From contig CAKQYA010000014.1 of NCBI GenBank assembly GCA_934293005.1, forward strand, positions 3,375-67,374: a stretch of 64,000 nucleotides of DNA, read 5' to 3'. The position numbers and the translations under genes are program-made. How positions within the stretch are numbered: position 1 is the stretch's first letter; each line of letters starts with the position of its first letter. Source of the DNA: an uncultured Bacteroidaceae bacterium (GTDB lineage Bacteria > Bacteroidota > Bacteroidia > Bacteroidales > Bacteroidaceae). Shown piece after piece: positions 33,086-40,200 of this stretch. The notes beneath the pieces were generated by a model. That model was not told where the DNA came from, did no database searches, and worked only from the letters and a program-made list of their open reading frames with translations.

Positions 33086-33466
33086 ATGGCAATAAGAATT
33101 GTAGGTGTAGACCTCCCACAGAATAAGCGAGGTGAAATTGCGCTCACATACATTTTTGGTATTGGACGCAGCAGCGCAGCTAAAATCCTTGAGAAGGCTG
33201 GCATTGACAAAGATATCAAGGTAAAAGACTGGAATGACGAGCAGGCTGGTAAGATTCGTTCTATCATCGCTGCAGAGTTTAAGGTAGAGGGTGACCTCCG
33301 TTCTGAGATTCAGCTTAACATCAAGCGTCTCATGGACATTGGCTGCTACCGTGGCATCCGTCACCGTCTTGGTCTCCCAGTGCGCGGTCAGAGCACAAAG
33401 AACAACGCTCGTACACGCAAGGGTAAGAAGAAAACAGTTGCAAACAAGAAAAAGGCTACTAAATAA
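33086..33466 (+). CDS. rpsM: 30S ribosomal protein S13
   Basis: The 126-residue product (MAIRIVGVDLPQNKRGEIAL, GIGRSSAAKILEKAGI, RHRLGLPVRGQSTKNNARTR) forms bridges to the 50S subunit from the 30S head. It opens the alpha block. Confidence 0.98.
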   Translation: MAIRIVGVDLPQNKRGEIALTYIFGIGRSSAAKILEKAGIDKDIKVKDWNDEQAGKIRSIIAAEFKVEGDLRSEIQLNIKRLMDIGCYRGIRHRLGLPVRGQSTKNNARTRKGKKKTVANKKKATK

Positions 33467-33474
33467 CAAATAAT

Positions 33475-33864
33475 ATGGCAAAGAAAACAGCTTCTGCAAA
33501 GAAGAGAAATGTCAAGGTTACCGCTGAAGGCCAGCTTCATGTACACTCTTCTTTCAACAACATCATTGTTACTATTGCAAACAGTGAAGGTAATGTTATC
33601 TCTTGGTCAGCAGCCGGCAAGATGGGTTTCCGTGGTTCTAAGAAGAACACTCCATATGCAGCTCAGATGGCAGCACAGGATTGTGCAAAGGTTGCATTCG
33701 ACCTTGGTCTCCGCAAGGTTAAGGCTTACATCAAGGGTCCAGGCAATGGACGTGAAGCCGCTGTTCGCGGTTGCCATGCATCAGGCATCGAGGTAACTGA
33801 GATCATTGACGTTACTCCACTGCCACACAATGGATGTCGTCCTCCTAAGAGAAGAAGAGTTTAA
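33475..33864 (+). CDS. rpsK: 30S ribosomal protein S11
   Basis: The 129-residue product has HVHSSFNNIIVTIANSEGNV and the C-terminal DVTPLPHNGCRPPKRRRV. It lines the E-site platform. A 104-nt gap with a nested hairpin separates it from rpsD. Confidence 0.98.
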   Translation: MAKKTASAKKRNVKVTAEGQLHVHSSFNNIIVTIANSEGNVISWSAAGKMGFRGSKKNTPYAAQMAAQDCAKVAFDLGLRKVKAYIKGPGNGREAAVRGCHASGIEVTEIIDVTPLPHNGCRPPKRRRV

Positions 33865-33890
33865 TCATTACATTCAGCAAATTGCCAAAG

Positions 33891-33939
33891 AGCTCGTTAT
33901 TAGCCGCATCTTTCCTTTCTGCGGCTGCTGCTGAGAGCT
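33891..33939 (+). promoter_or_regulatory. Nested hairpin between rpsK and rpsD (candidate S4 control site)
   Basis: AGCTC (33891-33895) pairs with GAGCT (33935-33939), and inside it AGCCGC (33902-33907) pairs with GCGGCT (33921-33926). S4 represses its own messages in E. coli and Bacillus; the role here is inferred from position just before rpsD. Confidence 0.45.
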
Positions 33940-33968
33940 GTATGGCATAAAAGAAAAAAGAAACAAAT

Positions 33969-34574
33969 ATGGCTAGATATATTGGACCAAAATCAAGAAT
34001 CTCTCGTCGTTTTGGCGAGGCTATCTTTGGACCAGACAAAGTTTTGTCTAAGAAGAATTATGCCCCAGGCCAGCATGGAAACAACCGTCGCAAGAAGTCT
34101 TCTGAATACGGTCTCATGCTTGCTGAGAAGCAGAAGGCTAAGTACACTTACGGTGTTCTTGAGCGTCAGTTCCGCAATCTCTTCAAGAAGGCAGAGTCAA
34201 AGTCGGGTGTAACTGGTGAGATTCTCCTTCAGTTGCTCGAGTGCCGTCTTGACAACGTAGTTTACCGTCTCGGTCTCGCTCCAACACGTGCTGCAGCTCG
34301 TCAGCTTGTAAGCCACAAGCACATCACAGTTGATGGCAAGGTTGTGAACATTCCATCATTCTCTGTTCAGCCAGGTCAGGTTGTTGCAGTGCGTGAGAAG
34401 GCAAAGAGCCTTGAGGTTATCGAGTCTGCTCTTGCTGGATTCAACCACAGCAAGTACCCATGGATTGAGTGGGACGAGAATGTCAAGGGCGGTAAGTTCT
34501 TGCACACACCAGAGCGTGCTGACATTCCTGAGAATATCAAGGAGCAGATGATTGTCGAGTTGTACTCTAAATAA
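33969..34574 (+). CDS. rpsD: 30S ribosomal protein S4
   Basis: The 201-residue product has MARYIGPKSRISRRFGEAIF, the S4 RNA-binding domain with ECRLDNVVYRLGLAPTRAAA and RQLVSHKHITVDGKVVNIPS, and no zinc-type N-terminus. It is a primary 16S rRNA binder and often an autoregulator. Confidence 0.98.
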   Translation: MARYIGPKSRISRRFGEAIFGPDKVLSKKNYAPGQHGNNRRKKSSEYGLMLAEKQKAKYTYGVLERQFRNLFKKAESKSGVTGEILLQLLECRLDNVVYRLGLAPTRAAARQLVSHKHITVDGKVVNIPSFSVQPGQVVAVREKAKSLEVIESALAGFNHSKYPWIEWDENVKGGKFLHTPERADIPENIKEQMIVELYSK

Positions 34575-34585
34575 TAAATAATCTA

Positions 34586-35578
34586 ATGGCGATATTAGCA
34601 TTTCAAAAACCAGAAAAAGTAGTAATGTTGGAGGCTGACGATAAGTTCGGAAAGTTTGAATTCCGTCCGTTGGAGCCTGGCTATGGCATTACCATCGGTA
34701 ATCCACTTCGCCGCATTCTTCTTTCATCACTTGAGGGATATGCCATCAATACAATTCGTATTGCTGGTGTTGATCATGAGTTCTCAACCATCCCTGGAGT
34801 AAAAGAAGATGTGACCAACATTATCTTGAATCTGAAGCAAGTTCGATTCAAGCAAGTAGCAGATGGTACTGAGTCTGAAAAGGTCTCAATTTCCATTGAA
34901 AATTCAACCGAGTTCAAGGCTGGAGATATCACAAAGTACCTTAGTGGATTTGGAGTGTTAAATCCGGATTTGGTGATTTGTCATTTGGATCCTCAAGCAA
35001 CATTGGACATAGAGCTCAACATAAATAAAGGCCGTGGTTATGTGCCAGCAGATGAGAATCGCGCATTCTGCCAAGAAATCAACGACATAGCCATCGACTC
35101 CATCTACACTCCAATTCGCAACGTCAAGTTCGCAGTAGAGAACTACCGTGTAGGTCAGAAGACCGACTATGAGAAGTTGGTTCTTGAGATCACCACTGAT
35201 GGTTCTATCCATCCTAAGGATGCTCTGAAGGAGGCTTCGAAAATTCTAATTTACCATCTCATGTTGTTCTCTGATGAGAAGATCACTCTCGAGAATTCTG
35301 ACTTTGATGCTAATGAAGAGTTTGATGAGGAAGTATTGCGTATGCGTCAGTTGCTTAAGACCAAGCTCGTCGACATGAATCTTTCAGTCCGCGCCCTCAA
35401 CTGTTTGAAGGCGGCAGATGTTGATACACTCGGCGATCTCGTGCAGTATAATAAGACAGACTTGCTTAAATTCCGCAACTTTGGTAAGAAGTCTCTCACA
35501 GAGCTTGACGAATTGCTTGAGAACTTGAACCTCTCGTTCGGAACAGATATTTCTAAGTATAAATTAGACAAAGACTAA
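34586..35578 (+). CDS. rpoA: DNA-directed RNA polymerase subunit alpha
   Basis: The 330-residue product has the dimerising N-terminal domain (GYGITIGNPLRRILLSSLEG) and the C-terminal domain (LNCLKAADVDTLGDLVQYNK, LLKFRNFGKKSLTELDELL) that touches activators and upstream DNA. It lies between rpsD and rplQ with gaps of 11 and 6 nt. Confidence 0.98.
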   Translation: MAILAFQKPEKVVMLEADDKFGKFEFRPLEPGYGITIGNPLRRILLSSLEGYAINTIRIAGVDHEFSTIPGVKEDVTNIILNLKQVRFKQVADGTESEKVSISIENSTEFKAGDITKYLSGFGVLNPDLVICHLDPQATLDIELNINKGRGYVPADENRAFCQEINDIAIDSIYTPIRNVKFAVENYRVGQKTDYEKLVLEITTDGSIHPKDALKEASKILIYHLMLFSDEKITLENSDFDANEEFDEEVLRMRQLLKTKLVDMNLSVRALNCLKAADVDTLGDLVQYNKTDLLKFRNFGKKSLTELDELLENLNLSFGTDISKYKLDKD

Positions 35579-35584
35579 TAGAAA

Positions 35585-36073
35585 ATGAGACACAATAAAA
35601 AATTCAATCACCTTGGCCGTACTCATTCTCACCGTGCAGCGATGCTTGCCAACATGGCAATATCTCTCATCATGCACAAGAGAATCACCACAACACTGCC
35701 AAAGGCAAAGGCTCTTCGTGTTTATGTTGAGCCACTGATTACAAAGTCAAAGGAGGACAGCACTGCTTCTCGCCGTCTTGTATTCAGCTATCTTCAGAAC
35801 AAGTATGCTATCACAGAACTCTTCAGCACTATCTCAACAGCTGTAGCAAACCGTCCAGGTGGTTACACACGCATCATCAAGCTTGGCCGCCGTGCATCCG
35901 ACGATGCTGAAATGGCATTCATCGAACTCGTAGACTTCGATGAGAACATGGCTAAGGAAGAGGTTAAGAAGACTCGCACACGTCGTTCTCGCAAATCTGC
36001 TCCAAAGGCAGAGGCTGCTGAAGCACCAGCAGCAGAAGCTACTGAAGCACCAGCAGAAACACCTGCAGAGTAA
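35585..36073 (+). CDS. rplQ: 50S ribosomal protein L17
   Basis: The 162-residue product has the core MRHNKKFNHLGRTHSHRAAM and NRPGGYTRIIKLGRRASDDA. The roughly 35 residues beyond the usual core are a tail rich in Ala, Glu and Pro (APKAEAAEAPAAEATEAP), a common Bacteroidetes extension. It is the last gene of the cluster, closed by the terminator at 36100. Confidence 0.97.
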   Translation: MRHNKKFNHLGRTHSHRAAMLANMAISLIMHKRITTTLPKAKALRVYVEPLITKSKEDSTASRRLVFSYLQNKYAITELFSTISTAVANRPGGYTRIIKLGRRASDDAEMAFIELVDFDENMAKEEVKKTRTRRSRKSAPKAEAAEAPAAEATEAPAETPAE

Positions 36074-36099
36074 TTCATTGCCAAAAATCATATCTTGCA

Positions 36100-36132
36100 G
36101 ACCGCATGCATTGAGCATGCGGTCTTTTTTTT
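36100..36132 (+). terminator. Terminator of the ribosomal protein cluster
   Basis: GACCGCATGC (36100-36109) pairs with GCATGCGGTC (36115-36124) around ATTGA, followed by eight T. Confidence 0.92.
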
Positions 36133-36300
36133 ATTTTAGTTTCAAAAAACTCTTTATACCCCAATAGTTTATTAGAATGCTTTGCGTAAGTGTTTGTTCC
36201 CTACTTGCTGATTAACGCCACGAGTTTTTCTTGCCAGTTCTTTTTGACGTTGTTTTGTTGTTTTTTCCTTCAAATATTCTTTAGTCTCGCCAAAAATGCC

Positions 36301-36308
36301 TAAATTTG
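36301..36308 (+). promoter_or_regulatory. Promoter -7 box for the GH43 gene
   Basis: TAAATTTG matches TAnnTTTG exactly, about 42 nt before the GH43 start. A weak -33-like CTTTAG lies near 36279-36284. Confidence 0.5.
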
Positions 36309-36349
36309 TAGCAACTAATGTTTTACATGACTAACTAACACAACGATAT

Positions 36350-39262
36350 ATGAAGAAAGTATTACTAACTTTAGCCCTTGTCATGTTTTGTCTGTTCGTG
36401 CAGGCACAGACTGCAATGACGACATCAGAAATCAAGTCGCTCTATAAGACACAAAAGCGTTCGTGGGTGTCAATCCACGATCCGTCTGTGGTATGGGACC
36501 AATCGTCAAATTATTTCTATATTTACGGTTCTCATTATTACGGGGCAAAAACGAAAGACTTCAACACCTACACACCGCTCGTTAATTTCTATTATGGCGG
36601 GTATGATAGCAATAATGCATACAAAGCATTTAAGAAAAACCCGACACGGAAAGTCATGCGTTGCCTGCCAGGAAGCACAGTTCAGGAAGAAGTAGATTTT
36701 GGCAGCTTCGATGCGTCAGCTTTCTGTTCCACATACGCATCTGTGAAAGTAGGCGACCGTCAACCAGCCACAGAAGCCTCATGGGTGTCGGGCGACCAAT
36801 GGGCCCCAGACATTGTATACAATCCCAACATGAATAAATGGTGCTATTATTTGAGCCTTAACGGCGACTACTGGGCATCAGTCGTAGTACTCATGACATC
36901 CGACAGTCCAGAAGGGCCATTCAAATACCAGGGACCTGTCGTCTTCGGAGGCTTCAATGGCCAGTCATATTCAGGCAAGAAAGTTGATTACAAAGACACA
37001 GACCTTGAGATAGTGCTTGGACCACAGCCATCCCTCCCTTCAAGATATGTAACCAACCGTTGGGGATCATATTATCCCAACTGCATAGACCCATGCTCTT
37101 TCTTTGACGAAGAAGGAGAACTTTGGCTTGCCTACGGCTCCTGGTCAGGTGGCATATACATCTTGAAGCTTGATAAAAACACAGGCTTGCGCGATTACAC
37201 ATATACATATAGTGGCACATCGTCCTCTCCAAGCGAAACCGCCAAGAGCGATGCTTATTTTGGATTAAAGATAGCAGGTGGAGCCTACGTGAGCGGAGAA
37301 GGGCCGTACATACAGCATATAGGCGGCTACTATTACCTTTTCATGAGTTATGGCGGCTTTGCTCCTGATGGCGGTTACGAGATGCGAGTATTCCGCTCAG
37401 AAAAACCAACAGGACCATATGTGGATGCATCAAAGAACTCAGCAGTCTTCAGTTCCTACAAAATGAATTATGGCCCTAAAGCAGCTACCAATGCAGGTAT
37501 GAAACTCATTGGCTCAATGAACAATTGGGGACTAATGACAACAGGCGAGTGCGCCCAAGGCCACAACTCAGCTTGCCAGGACGACAAAGGACGCACATTC
37601 CTCGTGTGTCATACTAAATTCAATGATGGCACATTAGGACATCAAGTGCGAGCATACCAGATGTATCTCAACAAAAAAGGATGGTTGTGCACATCCCCAT
37701 TCCAATTCGACGGTGAGACAACCACAGATGCCGACATAGCCACATCACAGCCATACAGCGCTGCGGATATCGAAGGCGACTACCATCTGCTGATACATCC
37801 ATACCGATTAGACCACACGAAATATGAAGAAGCATCGCCAGTCACCGTCCATCTGTCAGCCGATGGCAAAGTGTCAGGCGCATACACAGGCACATGGAAG
37901 TATACCGATGCCGACAAGTCGTATATACAGATACGCCTTGGAGCCACCACCTACGATGGAGTGGTGACAGAGCAAACCATGGAACAAAGCAACGCAAAAG
38001 CCTTGTGCTTCACGGCGGTCTGCTGTTCTGGCACAAATAGCGGCGTGCCATGCTGGGGCTACAAGCTTCAGCCGCAGTATGCACTCTCATACAATTATAT
38101 CAAGCGCAGCGACACACACTTCAAGCTGTCGAAGTATCTGAGCATAAACAAAAATCTTGACCTCTGGTTCACACCAGAAGAAAATGTCAGACTGCAGTGG
38201 ACATCCTCACAGCCAGAGATAGTTTCAGAAACAGGAAAATACTATCCTGTGTCAGAGCCAACCAACGTGAAACTGACAGCCAACATGTCGTGCGGCGACT
38301 ACTATTGGGAATACACATACTCAGGCAATGCTCGCCCAGTGTCAGAACCAGCAGGCGACCAGACCACAGGGTTAGTGGCATTATACAATTTTGGCGATGA
38401 TGATTCAAGCAATGCGCTTGCCAATGCCATGTCTCCAGACCAGACAGCCACACTCGCATCAGCCAACACTTCAGCATCAGCCATGCCTGTCCTCGAAACC
38501 GACCTGTCACGCTTTGGCGGCATCGTCCACACCAAGTTTGGCGCTCAAGGTTCAAACAGTTATGTGAGCATGCCTAATCCATTGTATAATGAGACCGGCA
38601 TAGACGGCTTCACCGTCAGCGCATGGGTCAAGCGTGCCGACGACAATCAATGGGATGCCCTGTGGGGTTTCTTCAATTCTCAGTCAGCATCAGCTGCAGG
38701 TCCCCGTTTGTATCTTACAGGAAACAGCTACATAGGCTTCAACGACAATGCAGGCAACTGGTTCGACGTCAACCATCCAAATTCAAAAGACGTTGACATA
38801 TTGGGTGTGGACGAGTGGCATCTCGTCACATTCACCTTCTCTCAGTCGGAAGGCTATATGCTTTATGTCGATGGTAAGCCATACACTACAGCCAACCTCG
38901 TTCACACAGGCAGTGCCGATAAGGCCACTTTCAACAACAAGCTCGTAATCAGCAATGTCACAGCTTCCAAGTATTTCTACCTGGGGTTCGGTTCTTTCTG
39001 GGGCTCAGCCAACGCTTACTATGATGATGTGATGTTATACAACCGAGCCCTCACGTCAACAGATGTGAAGGGACTGTATAGCGTTCTCAATTATTCAAAT
39101 CCATTTGATGCAGGAACCATAGTGGGCATAAATGATGTTGAAGTTCCATCAGCTTCCTCGTCACGTCGCCACACCAACGCATACAGTATCAATGGCTCAT
39201 CCATCTCTGTCCCAGCACGTGGCATAGTCATTAAAGATGGCAAGAAGGTGCTTGTGAAGTGA
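36350..39262 (+). CDS. Secreted GH43 arabinanase-like glycosidase with LamG-type C-terminal domain
   Basis: The 970-residue product has a signal peptide (first 20 residues) and a GH43 propeller. The catalytic Asp is in IHDPSVVW (Asp44), with APDIVYNP, CIDPCSFFDEEGELWLAYGS and the proton-donor Glu in SGEGPYIQ (about 317). This pattern is closest to endo-alpha-1,5-arabinanases of GH43. A beta-sandwich follows (about 470-600), then a concanavalin/LamG-type domain (about 675-905, with GFTVSAWVKRADDNQWDALW and DEWHLVTFTFS). The C-terminus YSINGSSISVPARGIVIKDG to KKVLVK resembles a T9SS sorting tail. Exact substrate within arabinan or arabinoxylan cannot be settled. It has its own promoter and terminator, so it is not clearly part of the SusC/D unit downstream. 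Confidence 0.88.
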   Translation: MKKVLLTLALVMFCLFVQAQTAMTTSEIKSLYKTQKRSWVSIHDPSVVWDQSSNYFYIYGSHYYGAKTKDFNTYTPLVNFYYGGYDSNNAYKAFKKNPTRKVMRCLPGSTVQEEVDFGSFDASAFCSTYASVKVGDRQPATEASWVSGDQWAPDIVYNPNMNKWCYYLSLNGDYWASVVVLMTSDSPEGPFKYQGPVVFGGFNGQSYSGKKVDYKDTDLEIVLGPQPSLPSRYVTNRWGSYYPNCIDPCSFFDEEGELWLAYGSWSGGIYILKLDKNTGLRDYTYTYSGTSSSPSETAKSDAYFGLKIAGGAYVSGEGPYIQHIGGYYYLFMSYGGFAPDGGYEMRVFRSEKPTGPYVDASKNSAVFSSYKMNYGPKAATNAGMKLIGSMNNWGLMTTGECAQGHNSACQDDKGRTFLVCHTKFNDGTLGHQVRAYQMYLNKKGWLCTSPFQFDGETTTDADIATSQPYSAADIEGDYHLLIHPYRLDHTKYEEASPVTVHLSADGKVSGAYTGTWKYTDADKSYIQIRLGATTYDGVVTEQTMEQSNAKALCFTAVCCSGTNSGVPCWGYKLQPQYALSYNYIKRSDTHFKLSKYLSINKNLDLWFTPEENVRLQWTSSQPEIVSETGKYYPVSEPTNVKLTANMSCGDYYWEYTYSGNARPVSEPAGDQTTGLVALYNFGDDDSSNALANAMSPDQTATLASANTSASAMPVLETDLSRFGGIVHTKFGAQGSNSYVSMPNPLYNETGIDGFTVSAWVKRADDNQWDALWGFFNSQSASAAGPRLYLTGNSYIGFNDNAGNWFDVNHPNSKDVDILGVDEWHLVTFTFSQSEGYMLYVDGKPYTTANLVHTGSADKATFNNKLVISNVTASKYFYLGFGSFWGSANAYYDDVMLYNRALTSTDVKGLYSVLNYSNPFDAGTIVGINDVEVPSASSSRRHTNAYSINGSSISVPARGIVIKDGKKVLVK

Positions 39263-39329
39263 AACAATTGACAATGCGCAGACATTGCCAGCACATTGAC
39301 CTTCAATACAACAAAACACGCAGTCGTGG

Positions 39330-39374
39330 CCAGACTCTCACTCTTGAAGAGTCTGGTTGCGTCTGTGTGTTATT
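39330..39374 (+). terminator. Terminator after the GH43 gene
   Basis: CCAGACTCT (39330-39338) pairs with AGAGTCTGG (39348-39356), extended outward by ACGCA/TGCGT. The T-rich stretch comes a little late. Confidence 0.65.
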
Positions 39375-39510
39375 TTTATAGTTGCCACGCTCTGTCGAAT
39401 CAGCCTGATTGCGAAATGCAACGTTGAAATAAATGTCAAGTCTTATAATTAGAAAGAACTTATACTATTCTTTTCTTTCCGGTCATCTTCACCATAAAAT
39501 AGGCTTTATA

Positions 39511-39637
39511 AAGTATCCTAAGATACTTTGCCAAGTATCCTAATATACTTTGCCAAGTATCCTAATATACTTTGTCAAGTATCCTAAGATACTTTGCCAA
39601 GTATCCTAATATACTTTGCCAAGTATCCTAAGATACC
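39511..39637. repeat. 22-bp palindromic tandem repeat, locus 3
   Basis: Five full 22-bp units and a sixth of 17 bp run head to tail without spacers, starting at 39511, 39533, 39555, 39577, 39599 and 39621. The consensus is AAGTATCCTAAKATACTT followed by TGCC, with K alternating G/T. Each unit is nearly self-complementary. The absence of unique spacers rules out CRISPR. The same unit occurs in reverse at 1832-1875. Confidence 0.95.
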
Positions 39638-39750
39638 TTTTTCAAGCGTATTCGTGCCATCTTGTGATCATTGACAAACCCCATATCTCAGTTTGTCTTA
39701 AAGAAGTGATTTCCATCACCTATTATTCTCTATCTTCCATGCAGCCTTCA

Positions 39751-39877
39751 AACACATGATCATGTTGGGGCGCAATTTTACGGTACACAAGATTTAATAC
39801 CCTTGTGATGTGTTGAACACATGATTATGTTGCGTTGCTGTATGAATTATTATAGTTGACAAATTAGCAACTATAAT
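39751..39877. promoter_or_regulatory. Repeat and palindrome cluster upstream of the SusC/D locus
   Basis: Two 17-bp direct repeats differing at one base lie at 39751-39767 and 39816-39832 (AACACATGAT, Y, ATGTTG). The first contains the perfect palindrome ACATGATCATGT. CACAAG/CTTGTG (39786-39807) lies between them, and ATTATAGTTG (39849-39858) is the exact complement of CAACTATAAT (39868-39877). Operator sites for a regulator of the downstream locus are plausible but unproven. Confidence 0.45.
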
Positions 39878-40001
39878 CTTTAAAAGTCTTGAACAGTATA
39901 AAACTTCCATAATCACAATGACAAAAAGCATGCTTCACCCCATATCATGAGTTAAAAAAGATGAAACACAGAAATAGCGCTTGAAATGCTGAGTTGCATG
40001 C

Positions 40002-40009
40002 TATTTTTG
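40002..40009 (+). promoter_or_regulatory. Candidate promoter of the SusC/D-fasciclin locus
   Basis: TATTTTTG matches TAnnTTTG, with TTGAAA at 39981 as a -33-like element 18 nt before it. This gives a leader of about 185 nt before the first lipoprotein gene. Confidence 0.45.
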
Positions 40010-40200
40010 TCTTCAAAGATGAAAGATTTAATCCTTTTTTTTGTTTATGTGTGGATTTTTTTCTTTCTTTGCAATGACTTATCATGTATAAACGGCGATT
40101 TGGCCAAATGTTGCCGCAAAGACCTCTGGTAAGCATAAAGCTTTTACTTAAGATATTTAGTAAAAGCAAAAGAAGAAAACAAATCTATTCTAATATTATT

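Noticed and set aside
39511..39637. Possible CRISPR array
   Set aside because: The 22-bp units abut directly with no unique spacers, are self-complementary throughout, and no cas gene is nearby.
40084..40200. Upstream start of the first fasciclin lipoprotein
   Set aside because: It would place 39 basic residues before a normal lipoprotein signal peptide; ATG 40201 or 40228 fits far better.
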